The position numbers were made by a program, and so were the translations under genes. The notes beneath the pieces were generated by a model. The model ran no database searches, had not been told where the DNA came from, and worked only from the letters and a program-made list of their open reading frames with translations. This document shows positions 1 through 12,922 of a DNA stretch of 64,000 nucleotides, in pieces (positions within the stretch are counted from its first letter, which is position 1; every line of letters begins with the position of its first letter). Source of the stretch: Rallus limicola (lineage: Eukaryota > Chordata > Aves > Gruiformes > Rallidae); assembly GCA_022605955.1 (NCBI GenBank), contig JAKCOZ010000005.1:50965762-51029761 (forward strand). Reading direction: 5' to 3'.

Positions 1-772
1 AAACCCTAATGGAGAGAGATGGGATAATTTCCCTGAGCTACATGCTTTCCTGCTGAGAAAGCAGAGCTTGGCTGATGGTGGCAGATTGAACTGATTTCCA
101 ATTTAGTCTTCTATTAATGTTTTATGATTTTAAATTTAGCAGAGTAGTTCACTTTTCTGTGATCTTTGTGGACTCCTATTTCCTTTCTGTGGACCACTAA
201 AGTAATTCAGTAAAACATACCTATGTACGAACATATCAGAAGTCCAAAAGAACAAGAGAGTCCCAGTAAAAATTCCACAGCAACTGCCCTTCCTACCAAA
301 TGAGGATCAACATCCTTACTCTGTCAAAACTTCCTCTGAACACTGTGGCTTGGATCCAGGTCTGGCTGGGTCTGGCTTTTCAGGTACAGATGGGTAAGAG
401 AGAGCAGAGGACACAAGTTGTTCTTCCTCTCTTTAAGCTGTCTGAGCAATTAGGCTCTTGGCAGAGAAAGGGCAAGAGATGCAGAGCAAGTCCTTTCCTC
501 CCTCCTCTGCGTGGGCTTGAGCTATAGGCAGTAAGATTTTATCTAGTGCTTTCTTATGGCACACGGGGAGTTCTCTCGCATCAGACCGCTGAGGTATATT
601 GATGACATCTTGGGAAATGCAGGAAAGTAAAATACATATCCACCTGCCTTGGGCACTAGGGACCATCTAAGGGATGGATGCTGATTCATTCCACCCAAAA
701 AAAAAGGTACAGAGAGTGCACAGCATGAATTGCTTTCTACCTCTCCTTTCACTGATTATAATTTAAAATATG
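1..772. other. Unique non-coding sequence, no gene seen
   Basis: No frame here resembles a known protein, and none combines useful length with convincing splice signals. There is a short A-run near 697-706. I see nothing else that supports a feature. Confidence 0.6.
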
Positions 773-840
773 TATAGAACGGTTAGGGTTGGAAGGGACC
801 TTAAAGATCATAAAATTCTAACCCCCTGCCATGGGCAGAT
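773..840 (-). mobile_element. CR1 LINE 3' tail fragment
   Basis: The plus strand reads 'ggttggaagggacc' then 'ttaaagatca' and 'accccctgccatgggcag'. This is the reverse complement of the conserved 3' end of avian CR1 retrotransposons, so the element lies on the minus strand. Only about 70 bp is left and no coding part remains. CR1 copies are typically severely 5'-truncated by incomplete target-primed reverse transcription, which explains the size. The inner edge is approximate, because similarity fades after 'gggcag'. Confidence 0.82.
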
Positions 841-1110
841 ATCATATAGAGAGCTGGCTTGGACTCAGCAGTCTGAGATTTAGGCAGGTGAAGTTGGACA
901 AAAAGCATTCAGCTCCAAGGACTGGGATGGGAACAATAGGTGATTCATCTCAGGGCACGTTTCTTCCTACACCTGATACCGTGTCAATCTCTCAGGGCTG
1001 GGATCATCCCCACCACTTTGGTCCTGCCAGCCCCTGCAGAGGCTGAGGGGCCACAGGGCGCACAAGTTAACTGGGATTTTGGTGTTAGTGAAATTAATCT
1101 AAAGCATCCC

Positions 1111-1170
1111 TTCCAAAGCTGACCATGGTTGCTCTCTGTCTTCCAAAGCTGACCATGGTTGCTCTCTGTC
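1111..1170. repeat. Perfect 30-bp tandem duplication (2 copies)
   Basis: Positions 1111-1140 and 1141-1170 are identical, each beginning 'ttccaaagctgacc' and ending 'gctctctgtc'. The lack of any difference suggests a recent slippage or end-joining duplication. No known element lies at the site. Confidence 0.95.
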
Positions 1171-4100
1171 TATGTGCTGATGCTTAGAAACCAGTGAATG
1201 AACCACTGTGAGTTTGGGAGCTTCAATTATCTGTTCCAAAAATGATGAAATCCTATGAGGTAGTTTGCCAGCTGAATGCAAGCTGAAAGAAACCCAAAAT
1301 ATAAGTATGATTCAGTAACAAATCAGTAAGAAAAACAAACTGGGGAGGGAATTTTGCCCAGCAGGATCTCCCCGTCAGGAAGGGAATCTTTATTTGAAGA
1401 AACACGAACTTCATTGTGTTGATTGTAGAACTTTTCCTTATCTGGTGCTGTTGCACAAAGAGAAGAGAGGCCTCTGCGAGAAGGCGTAATATGCTGGGGC
1501 TAATTTAGATGTGACGGGGTGTAAAAACACAATCATTTTCGAGCTGGAGTGAAGTACTGCTGGGGATTTAGTGCTGCATATCTCAGGGTCTCAGTCTGCT
1601 CAGGCCGGCTTCCTGCCACTATCCGCCATTATGTATCAGCAGGAAATTACACTTTTATGAGTGATTTACCTTTAAACAAACACTACTACACAAACAATAT
1701 GGTATTGAATTTGGTGTTTTGCCTTTTAAGTATTACAGTGAAAGATTGTAACAGCTGTCTAAGCTGATAACTACTACCTAGGATAAGAATATTGTTGACT
1801 GAGTTATTGGTCAATTGTTTAACTAAATCTAGCCGCATCTTTCTCTTTTAACTGTGTGACATTTACAGTTTCTTTAAACAATATAGTTCCTTGAAACACA
1901 CATATAACTAGTTCCTTGGGTGGGAACTTTATGGGTAAAGAATTGTTTTGGAGATCAGATCACTCTTTAAATTTAATTTTTTGTATTTTGGGGTTTATGT
2001 ATTTATTTATTTTTCTTAGCTGATTCTTAGAGGAAATAGGCATCAAGAAGAGAATTTCTATGTGGCTTTCTAAGTTCAGCAGTGAGCTGCAACCATAACT
2101 TGTGGCTAAAGCTGACTAAACTGCACAGATGGAATTTTGGCAGAGAAGGATTAAGACAATATAATGAATCTACTGTACATCTACTGCCATGACTTTTGTG
2201 AGAAGGCTTATCCTAAGGTGGAAGTTCATTTTGCATGCTGCTGAATGCCTGCAGCCTTCAAGGAGACCCTCAAGTCATTGCAAAATCAGACATGGCATGT
2301 GTGGAGGAGGTTGATCTTGCAAAATTTGTTTTTAAACAATTAGGGCTAACTTTGAGCCCAGCTGAGATGTCCAGACTTCAAGGCTCCAGAGTTTGGACTG
2401 GATCCAAGGCCCAATGAAGTCACCTGGAGATATTCCATTGATTTCATTATGCTGTAGGCCAGGCACTTTGAAAGGCTATTCCCATGAACTCAAATGCCTA
2501 AAGCCAAACATGGCTTTACACAATTGAAAATCACCTGCTTTGTATGTTTTCAAAGGCAGCTCCACCACTCAGCAATAACAATATAGAATTGGGTTGAAAG
2601 GGTGAAAATAGTTGTGGATGTAGAGTGACTCTTCAAAATGTCCATGGCAGCGTTCCAATGCTGCAGCACTGAAAATGAGAATTTGTAATACAGATATGTT
2701 TATGATCATCCCTGAATTAAAGGGAAAAAAATCATGCCATGTCAGTGTTGCAGAACTAGACCTCTTTACATGTTTTGTTTTTTAATGATGCTCACTGCAC
2801 ACTTTGAAAAGAGAAATATCTAAATTCTTCAAGGCATTCCTTTTGTTGTATCAGTTCTAGTACCATTTCAAAGCCAATTTCTTGATATCAACTCTGGTGA
2901 TACTCTGGAAATGACCTATACCAACAGCCTGTTTTTATCAAGTCTTGCCTGCACTGGTTTGACCATTGCATGGAGATTCAGCACTGTGCCTCAGAGGCAA
3001 GCCGTTCTCCACGGCTTTGCATCTGGAAACGGTCTAGCTCCAAACAGCCAGACTCATCCCTGAATTCATGTACAATCTACAAATAAAGGCAAGCTCATCT
3101 CTTCTGTCCCACCATTAGTTTTTTGAAAGCACAGTTGCCCTTAGTGTATAGATGCTTTACAACAGAAACCCTGACTTTTATGAAGTGTTTTTACTACCTC
3201 AAGCCTATATCACAGTCTGTATGGTTTTTTTTCAAACAAGGTCAGTTTCAAAAATTCATTGACTTTTGTGCATAAAATACGTGGGTCCTGATGTGAGGAC
3301 CCAAAAGCTTAGAGCAGTAGGCCCTTCTTTTTCATATTACACGGATGAAAAGGAAGAAAAGAGAGCTTATAGAGGCTTTATATAGCCTTCTAAGCCTCAT
3401 GATCTACTTCTATTGCTTATTTCCTGCCCACGTCTAAGTTTTCAAAGGCTCCTTTCTTTGTTAGAGGGCTAATTATTTTAGCTAGTAGGCCAAAGCATAG
3501 ATGCATATTGGATTAACAATGCCCATTAACTCTCCCTCAGCAGGTGGAGGATTTGATTCTGATCTCCTTGATGCTGGTGTAAAGGAAGAGTCATGTCCTG
3601 GAACCAAATGGATACACCACGGTACGAAGAAGGATGAGATCAGACACAAACTGAATTACCACTATGAGCAGATCCCCGCTGATGGAGCCGTCTCCTGTAG
3701 AGACTTGCAGTTGACTTTTCAGCTCTTCATGTATTTTAGGGCATAAGAGCTATTGGTCACAGAGAAAATAAATGCTCTCTGTTCAAGCTATTTTCCTTTT
3801 TTGTGGTTGTTGTTGGTTTTTGTTTCGAGTCCATACAAATGTGGGAAGAACTGCAGGTGAGAATGAGTTAGAGGTTAATTTTTTTAATGCAGAAAGATGG
3901 AAGAATAGTCCTGTGAACAAATAAAATGGGGCACTTTGCTGTAAAACAAGTTGTCAAAAGCACTGCCTCTTAATGTGGAACAATAAAATAATCTTTTCAA
4001 ACAGTTTAATGGCCAGGATGAATGAAAGAATCTGTGTATGCTTTACAAATGGCCTGATTACTGCCAGCTCACATGCTTGCTCTGCAGTTGTAGTACATTA

Positions 4101-6679
4101 GAATTTGAAGTAGGATGTTGTTAGCAACTCTTTGCGTGGGGTGGAATTTGAATCAAAAGCTATAAATGACCTGTGACAGCAAAAATGAAAGTGCAATTGC
4201 TTTCTCACATGACCTGTTTCTTTTAGTGTCATTAAACTTAATCAATGATTAACCTTTGGTTTAACAGTGCTTGTCATTTCATAGCAAATCAAGTAGAAAA
4301 AAATGTTGTCTACCTGAATAATTCCCTAGAAAATGTCTCTGAGGTACATTAATAGTTTGAAAGGTGAGAGGCTGGCCTAAATTTGTGCAAGCAAAAAGCA
4401 TTTGAAGTGCAAAATCACTGAGTACAATTGAGGGAATGAGAAACATCTGACTATCCATTTGACTTGTACAATTCCTGCATGCAAACCCAAGTTTCAGGAA
4501 GACCTGGTGCCTCCTTGCACAAACAGGACAGTGTTCAGCTCACTAATAACGCATGAGAAATAGTAATGAATGATTTCACAGAGCCTTCATCTCATTTAGG
4601 TTGGATTTGCATAACAACTTTATGTAGTAAATATATACAAACAATGCGTTCTAATCCAAGATTGTCTGGATATGGCTGTGTTTTTTTGATCTTCATTGAG
4701 ATCAAATGAGTTACGTTACTTTACACTGAATTAAATTCTAGCTGGAATGAATTTCCTTTTGGCAACCAATTAGGATGTTTAAAGCATTTACTTTCATTTC
4801 TTGATCTCACAAGTATTTGTGGACAGTTCACATGGACTATGTATTACTGTGCCTAACTGCTATCAGCCTCTATAATTATCTCATTTGCATATGCTAACAA
4901 GGTACATTATAGGTATAGTGTTTTCACATGCCTTTTATCCAATTAGCTCATTGTACCCACCAGTCTTGTATTCTCCCCCTCTGCCACCAAATTAATAAGA
5001 GTTGTGAATTGAAAATGGTTTCATTCAGCTGGTGTGTCTCTGCAGACAGACTTCACTCAGAAGAAATGTGGCTTCTGCTGTTCACAACTTTTATTTATTC
5101 ATTACACATGCAGGGAAGGTCTGTAGGGCTCCCAGATAAACTGAGGAGCTTGCTGTGGGAGATGCTGACCAAATTCAGAATTTCACAAAAACTCGAGTGC
5201 TAGAAACATCAAACTCCCAGAATGATTTCTTATCTTCACCAGCCACCTTTCATCTGAGGGCACATGGAATGATTAACCTTTGCTCGCTTTCATTCATTTT
5301 GTTTCCAGACGGAAAAGCTGCACACAGTGAGGAACTCTTTACTCCTTTTTCCTATATCCAAGTTGTCCAAGGCACATTGTTTTGTATGACTAGTTCAGTC
5401 CCCCACTGGACTGGAAATAATTCAGGTGATACAGTCATGCTCATGCACCTTAGTGCACAAAATCACACCCAGCTACATTTATTTTAAAAGAAAAGGCATT
5501 GCATTTACATTTGCATCAGGATAAAAATTTCAAGAAGAAAACTTTCTTCCTAAAATATTGGCATGAAAGATGTATGATCCTGCACAAGAGTCATGGTGAT
5601 ATCATTTCCCTGTTAATATTGTGGCAACATGATGACCAGCTACTTACCTAGTTGCCTGGTTCATAACAGTTTGCTGCATGAACATGCCTCAGGACTTGCA
5701 CATTCCCATTTTCACGTGTCCCTGCTGCGGACCAGCTAGATTTCTTTTCAGGCTACCCAACTTCCATTTCAACTGCTGCAGGCTGACATCAGCCAGCAGT
5801 ACCTTCATCATGGTCAGCAGGGTCAGAGCAGAGTTGGGTCAAGTATAAAGCAGAACAAGGCTAGGCTTATTTGTGCTCTTTTGTATCTTACTCTTCTTTA
5901 AATTTGGAATATTCCCATGAAAAACCACAGTGGTGGTTTTCTTTGCAAAGGAAGAGTGATTTACACTGAGGGGTTCTCAGAACTGGCTGTTCCTGTCTTC
6001 TCTTTTCAAATGATCTCAAACATCAAGCAGGGGACATGATGAATAAAAATCCTGTATTTTGAAAGACCGGTATGGAGACACTTTAAGAACATGTCATATT
6101 TTATTGTCATGCGATAAAAACTCATTAACCTCATTAACTCAGTGATAGCCTAATTAGTCAAAGTAAAAATGAAAAGGAGAGAAAACTTGGGGCAACAGGA
6201 AGAAAATAACATGCAGGCAAGATGGAAATGAATTAAAAGAAGCACGGAGAATATGGTTTTCAGCTACTCTGTTTTCTCCTTTTCCCTTCTTTCTCTCTCG
6301 TCCATGTCACTCCGAGGAAAGCAGCTGGCATCTGTAGCCTGTTGTGCAGATGGGTTGAGAGGAGCACATATTCCACTACGTGTCTGGCATGCCTCAAAAG
6401 TGGCTGGTGGCTGACTGTGTATTTGCCAGCAGCTAGTGATTAGGGAGACTTGCTACAGCCATGGATGTCTGGCATCACATGGGGTCAAAGAGACTGAGAG
6501 TAGGAGGAAACGTCAGATTAATGCCTCTCAAACCGCTGGCCACATAGGTGGCCACTTGGTAGACACAGCCTGCAAGGGTGAGCATGTTTCTTCATGGGAC
6601 TTAACAGTTTAATGGTTGTCCTACGTTCCCATTTTTGCTGTTAGGTATATGCCCTATACACACACCTTAGAACCAACAA
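1171..6679. other. Unique non-coding sequence, no gene seen
   Basis: Mostly AT-rich single-copy DNA. Several short frames (for example 3501-3746, 4928-5203 and 5155-5487, plus strand) have no recognisable similarity and no matching splice context, so I do not call them genes. An octamer-type site (ATTTGCAT, 4883-4890) overlaps the palindrome GCATATGC. The stretch 6090-6180 is rich in ATTA-type homeodomain cores and could be a conserved non-coding element, but conservation cannot be judged from one sequence. Confidence 0.5.
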
Positions 6680-6815
6680 CCCTCAGCCTAAACAGCTTGC
6701 AGTTTAAATAGACAGGTACAACAAAGGATGGGAGAATGAAGATGAAATTCCCCATTCCACAGGGAAGGAGCTGCAGCCCGGAGAAATAATGTGGCTTGGC
6801 AACAAAGGAGAATTG
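6680..6815 (-). mobile_element. MIR-like ancient amniote SINE fragment
   Basis: The order of motifs is 'cagcttgcagtttaaatag', 'caaaggatgggag', 'ccccattccacagggaagg' and 'gcccggagaaataatgtgg'. In reverse complement this resembles the conserved central and 3' part of MIR/CORE-type SINEs, where the sense strand reads 'cctcagtttcc...aaatgggg'. Such SINEs are old tRNA-derived elements mobilised by L2-type LINEs. The copy is diverged and lacks a clear tRNA-related promoter part. The exact family is uncertain. Confidence 0.5.
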
Positions 6816-9800
6816 TGACAGTGGTAATCATTAAATCCTATTATTTCAAGTAATTGTTGATGGTCTTAGTGTTGAAATCATTCTTTGCTTCTATGTACCA
6901 AGCATCCATCTGATTCTAAACCACTTGACTTTATCCCCCAATAAATCAGGGTGATACCGTGGGCATAGGTAGGATGCAAACCTCACTGGGATTTGTGTCT
7001 CTCCTCCTAGTTTCCCCTGTAGCATCCCTGTCATTATCATGTTTTAACACATTTGGGACTTAAGCAGTTCTCACTGTTTGCGGGAGGCACAGCAGCTGCT
7101 CATCCCTGCCACTGGGCTGCTCCCTGCCCTCCCAGCCTGATGTAGGACCAGGGAAGGAAAGGAGGCACAGATGGGCAGATGGCAACTGACACTGCAAGGA
7201 TCTTGAAGGGGTATTCCTGCACGGAGCCAGCCACTGGCAGGCAGCTTTGCTCCTGTCCTTGTCGTGCGAGTGGGAGCACAGCAGGGCTCCAGGTCTCTCT
7301 GGAGCCGCTCACTCTTTTCTCTGGAATGGCACCAGCACAAAGCTGCAGCAACACGCTGGTGATTCAGGCCCAGCATGAATGACGGAGCTGGACTAGTAAT
7401 TTTGCTGCATGCCAAGAGGGACTCTGCCAGAAAATTCACTGCCAGCAGCACGCTTGCACTACGTTCAGCTTTGCAGACACCTTTCCAAAACAAATACATC
7501 CATTTAGAATGAAATTCAGCTCTTTGCAAAGCCATGTCAGGCTTTGCTGATAGGGGGTGCTTATTCAGAGGAAACAACTCTCCAGCACTGAGCTCTGCAA
7601 CATCAAATAGAACCTCTGCATTTCTCACCACAAAATTAGGAGCCTTCTTGAACCTACACTCATGAGTTAAACTTGTGGTGATCCACAGGAGCGGCTTAGT
7701 CAGAATAATTCCTTCCTTTCACCCAGCATTGGGTGACCTTTCTTATTGTATGACTGATGCACTTCCACTACTGTGATCCTGGTGAGTTGATCTGGTCCTT
7801 GGTCCCTAAACCCACCTCTGGCTTCAGTCGCCCTTCAGACAATCCCAGTGGCAGCTTCTGCTGAACCACTGGATTGTGATAAAAGACGCATGAGCTTGGA
7901 CAGGACCTCAGCCAGCATCAAGTTACTGAAACAAACGAACTTTGTTCTGACCTACCCTCACACATCTTCTGCATTGACACCTCTCCCAGATGACCCAGGC
8001 ACTGGAGGAGTGTTTTGAACACCAATGACTAAAGCAGCAGGGGCAGGTGGGAATCCATGCTCTTCATGCAGGACTGAAGTGCCCAGACAGTGAAGACTAG
8101 ATCACTGGATCTACCCCAGGCAAAGATGAGGAGGATACTGCTGTGGAAGCACATTCTCCTGACCAAGAGCCAGGACAAACCTCTTGCACCACAGTGTGAA
8201 AAACAGAAGAATGAACTTGAATACTTGCATGAATACAGTCAGATGGGTCGTGGTAAATGGAACAGATGAATTCTGGTTAATTTGACTGTTTTTCTCAGCA
8301 GTAGGACCAGCAACGTGCATCAGGCTGGGTACCTCAGGATTTGGTCAGTTTTTATACACTATTTATTTGTCATAAATTCCTATAACAAATAGACATAGCA
8401 ATAGGGAGCAGGGGGAATTGCTGGGGAGTGCCTGGTGCAGGGTCAGGAGCATGGCCAGGCCAGTGCCAAGGCCACAGTGAGAGCAGCTGGGCATGTCGTG
8501 GGCGGGGGGAGAACAGCTGATGCTGAGGCAGTGGCTCCATGCCCAGCCTTGACCAGCCTGTGGACATTGGATGTGGCCAGAGCAGATCTGGTTGATCCAG
8601 GTAGTAACACATAGGGAAGCAGTGTGGGGGATTTACTTCAGACTTGCTCTCTCCCTTGCAGAAGTAAACTATTCAACCCCATGTATTCCAGCCCCCCTGG
8701 GGGGAGATGCCACCCAGTTTGAGAATAGGCACATTAATAAACCAACTATATCTGCGTCTGCATCTAGATCTAATCTGTGGCTGCTAAGTGAGATTCACTG
8801 TTTCCCACCCCCAGCAGCATCTTGGCATCAGCTTTTGAGCTCAGTTCTCCACCTGTAGTTTGAACATCCGTATGGTGGTGTTCATTCAGCTCCTGTTCCC
8901 TTCGCCGCTCCTGCTGACTGGAACTGAGGAAGTTCAGGTGATCTCCGGCCCTTCAGGGAAGTGATGCCTCTCCTGCTTTCACTGGTTAATTTAGCCAAGG
9001 TGATTCTGGCTTGCTGGATAGATAAGCCCTCTCTGGATTTTCTCATCTAAGCTTCAGTCCTTCGCTGCCTCAGTAAAAGCTCTCCACTGGCCATCAAGCT
9101 GGCACCACTGTTTTCTCCTTGTCGTAGTCTTGCAGTCTGATCTCTGTGCAGTCCTCCAGAGACCTTGATGGCACACAGGGCTGCGCCGAGCCCCTGCTTG
9201 CTGAAGATGCCTTTCTGCCACCTCTATTCCTCTGTTTGTTCTGAGCTCCAGCTTCACACAACAGTGTTTAGTACCTTCAGACTCATTATTTAGCTACATT
9301 TTGGCCAAAACACTCTAAACATTAATGCAAACAAGGCCTGTCTCTTTTAACTGTTTCCCTCTGCTTGCTGATAGAAACAAGAGGAGAACTCTTCCCTGGG
9401 GACAGCCTGCCCATCTGGAGTATTCAAGCTTTTTAGGGGCTGCTTTTTATTCTCTTCCCTGGCACTTGCTTCTTGTAGGGCTGGACTGCATGTTCACAGG
9501 TATGTGATGTTACTGGTAATGCCCCAACAAGCTGGCATTCAGCAAGCATCTTGGATGAAAGCTGTCTCTAAAAAGGCAGGTAGGGGCCTGTGCCATGGGA
9601 AAAATGACCAGGTTTTCTAATCACTCATATGGAGTTATCTGGACACATGGCTACCTTTCATCACTTATGTTGACGCCAAAAAGGGAATTGTAAAGCCAAC
9701 ACGCCTGTTGAAATATCTGTGTGTACTAAGCTGTCATGGGCTTGTTTTGGGTCAAAATAACATGTGTACTACATTTCTTTGTTTTTAATTTTCTCTCCTT

Positions 9801-10064
9801 TTATTTTTTTTTCACCTTACTGATTTGCTTGTGAGATTTTGAATAAAGAAGGCACGAGCCATCCACAGAAAATATAAGCAATATTGCCACTGACCAACAC
9901 CACTTTTTGTAAGCCATGCAGAACTCCAAACATACTGTAATGCTAGAAATAAATACAATTATCTAGGTAATTTTTCTTATGAGAACTAAATGCTTTGGGA
10001 AATAGAAAGACAACTACAGCCTCTTTACAACCGCTATCTATACCACAAAGAGAAATACAACAAA
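6816..10064. other. Unique non-coding sequence, no gene seen
   Basis: Includes a GC-richer patch around 7080-7630 that keeps a 186-codon minus frame open (7071-7631). The frame has low-complexity Ser/Ala/Cys-rich content, no recognisable domain and other frames open across it, so I treat it as chance. A second GC-rich patch lies at 8400-8560. No RNA gene or repeat family was recognised. Confidence 0.5.
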
Positions 10065-10450
10065 GTAGCCTTACCAGATCACATCAAGGTCCATCTAACC
10101 CAGCATCCAGTTTTGGACTGTACTCATAAGCAGATATCATAGTAAGGAAAGGGCAAACCTGTGAGATACATCACCCTGGTACTCTCCCAGCATCCAGCTA
10201 TTGGCAGGTCAGGGACTCCCTAAGCTTCCTGTGGTTTCTGTATGTTTAGTAACCTCCCTTGTCCAGTCATTGCTTGAACCCTTATAAACTTTATCACCCA
10301 CAACATCCTTTGGCAAGCAATTCCATAGATCTACTATCTATTGCATGCAAAACTACTAGTTCTTTTTTGTTTTGTTTTGAAGCCAGTTAATGTACAGCAG
10401 AGAAAAATGGATGATCCATCCCTATCCACCTTTTCCATGATTGTATTAAG
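10065..10450 (-). mobile_element. Ancient CR1-family LINE, 3' part
   Basis: The plus strand contains 'caaggtccatctaacccagc', 'ctattggcaggtcaggga', 'aacccttataaactttatca' and 'acaacatcctttggcaagca', in the order expected for the antisense of an old sauropsid CR1 family. In sense its 3' end reads like 'gctagatggaccttggtct'. The more distal 'ccaccttttccatgattgta' extends the match to about 10450. The copy is heavily diverged with many small indels and no open frame. The same family occurs at 16755-17685 and, in the other orientation, at 19080-20080. Confidence 0.7.
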
Positions 10451-12922
10451 CAGTCATGCAAATTAATACCGATGGCATTATTCAGATTTGGCTTTACATC
10501 TTTCACAGAGCTATGCTAACATACTCCAGGCTAGCAAATGCTTGTCTTCTGCAGAACTTGCTTGGAAAAGGCACAAACCTCTTAACAGCTAATAAAAGAA
10601 TGCATTCAAAAGATTTTCTGGCCTACACAAATAACTCTGACCAATTAGGACAAGATGTAGGGCTTGGTTTTCTGTTGCGTGGCACTAATGGAGTTACACT
10701 TGGAGAAACTGTAAAGCCCTGTGGATTGGAAAGGAAGTAATTTCCATTACTATCCTATGTTTAAAAAAAAAAAAGACAGCATGGTGCAGCACTGGACAGT
10801 GTAGTTTTCAAAGCTAAGCTTCAAGGGACAGAAAAGAAAGAATATATTAATTTTTAAAATGTCATTGTTCTGAGGTGTAACGTTAGTCCTTACAGATTTT
10901 CCTAATGGTGATATGACTGCTCTGGTTCCCAGTGGGTCAGTGGTGTGCACCACCCCACAATAACTATGGTTTTTCATTTATCATTGTGCAGCATTTTGTT
11001 CCCATTCTTGTGTGTTTCCCTCCACTACTGCTGTTTGTGTCATTCTGATCGAGGCATTTGTAATCGGGATGCCAATAAAAGCAAAGCAAGCAGCAGAAGC
11101 CAGCATGTCCTGTGACTCCAAGGGGAGATCTGCAAAGATTTGCAAGGAGGATGCCAAGCCAACTGGAGCTGAGAGAGCCACTATGGCAAGGGAAGAACAA
11201 GAAAGGGAGGAGAAAAGGAGAGAGCTTGCCACCTATCCCTGCAGGACTCATGCAAAGTGCTGATAATGTGTGTTTTATTCATTCCCCGCCTTTGTTCTCT
11301 AACCATCTCTTGAGAGACATTTCAAAGAAAGGGAGGTGAGGAAGAGACTAAAAGTCTGTTAGATTGAGGAATGCAAGCTCCACCCTTGCTCCCAGCACCA
11401 TCCTTTTTGTGCTGCTGCAGCTGGGGAGTCTCCCTTGAGGCTCTAACTTAAATCTGGGCTTGGTCTTAAGCCAAATGGTCCAAGGAGCAGGGGAGGCATT
11501 TTCTTCCCTGAGCTCAGGGCCAGGCTTTCATTACAGCATCTGGAGCTGGAGGGAGTCAAAGATCCTTCCGAAAAGAAGAGGTCTCCATTCCCTGTGCCAT
11601 AGATGGGTGTATAGGTGTAGGTGCAATGGGAAATAACCAGATAAATGTCAGCTCCTTGTGTGCTGCTGCTGTGCAGAATGTCCCCAGCACACACAGGAGG
11701 AGCTGTGACCTGGATTTATTTTGGTGCACAAAAGCGTGGTGCTGCCACGGGAACGCTCTAGTCCTGCTTTCATGTCCCCACTTCAAAAAAAGGTGTTGAC
11801 AGGTTGGAAAGGCATCAGGGAAAGGTACATGGGCAATATGAGATCTGGACAGCTTTACTGTAGGAGACTGAGAACCTGGTGGAATTCTGTCTGTCGGAAA
11901 GAGGCAAAGAGGTGACTCGTGGTCTGCAAGTATGAGCATGGGGAAAATGCAACAGATGTTTCAAGCAGAAAATAAACCCATAATAAAATCCAGTGGTTGG
12001 TTGTTGATGCTAGGCACATCCAGAACACAAGAAAAAAACCTGAAGGTAATTAACCACTTCTTACTAGAATAAAGTTGGATTCTCGGTTTCTCTTTAAATC
12101 AAGGGCAGATGACTTCCCAAAACTTCCTCTGCAACGTCTGAAGATGGAGAAGAGCTCATGGAAGATGATTTTCTAACAGGGTTATACAGCAGGCCAGGTG
12201 ATTGTCATGAAAGCTCTCATGACAAAACTGAATGTCCAGCAGAGTTGATCTTCCATGCCAGTCCCCTTTGGTTCTTACCCTCCCAGCTCTTGTGTGACCC
12301 TGGGTGCACTGGGAAATCCACATGGTCCATATGCACATTGTATTTATGTACCCCAGAGGGACGAATGAGAAAAAAGTTTCCATACTGGGTAATCAGACTT
12401 AAATCTCACTGTGAGTATAGCATTCAACACCACGGCCTCAGAATCTGAAATAAAGAACAATAATATTTAAAAAAAATACACCCCCCTTTTTTAATTGCAC
12501 AATAGGTCTGCTATCAAAAGTAACCTGTCTTCTAGCAATGATATTAAAATACATTGCTATTTTTAGAAAATGTATTGCTTTTGTTTATAGTGGGTATCCT
12601 CACCTAAAACCAGTGCAACCTAGCCAACTGGGAGAGGTAAGCTTTCAAAATACTTCGTGTCTGGCCACTTGAGCGCTGGGGAGATCCACTCTGCTACCTG
12701 GAGGCTTTGGCTCTATTTGGATTTACATCTCCATGCATCTAAATTATTTTAAAAATACCAACCCCCCAAAAAAAATCAAAAAAAATCCCCCTTGATGTGT
12801 GTGAGTTCGCACGTGTGCCTGGGGAGGAAAGAAGCAACTGACTTCGGGTATTTGACTTAAAATGGTTTCTAGATGTGATTGACACATCCATTCTGCAGTG
12901 ACCTCTTCTGGCAAGGGCAGGA
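10451..12922. other. Unique non-coding sequence, no gene seen
   Basis: Short overlapping frames on both strands around 10964-11340 and 11443-11939 show no recognisable protein. Nearby 'ctaatggagttacacttgg' (10686-10704) resembles one arm of an old palindromic repeat but is too short to call. An A-rich and C-run tract lies at 12765-12792. A short hairpin lies at 12202-12225. Confidence 0.5.
12202..12225. repeat. Short perfect inverted repeat (9-bp arms)
   Basis: The arms TTGTCATGA (12202-12210) and TCATGACAA (12217-12225) are exact reverse complements separated by six bases. It could form a small hairpin or be a dimeric binding site. There is no supporting context, and such matches also arise by chance. 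Confidence 0.6.

Noticed and set aside
7071..7631. 186-codon open frame on the minus strand
   Set aside because: Composition-driven Ser/Ala/Cys-rich translation with competing open frames in the same patch. No splice or promoter context.
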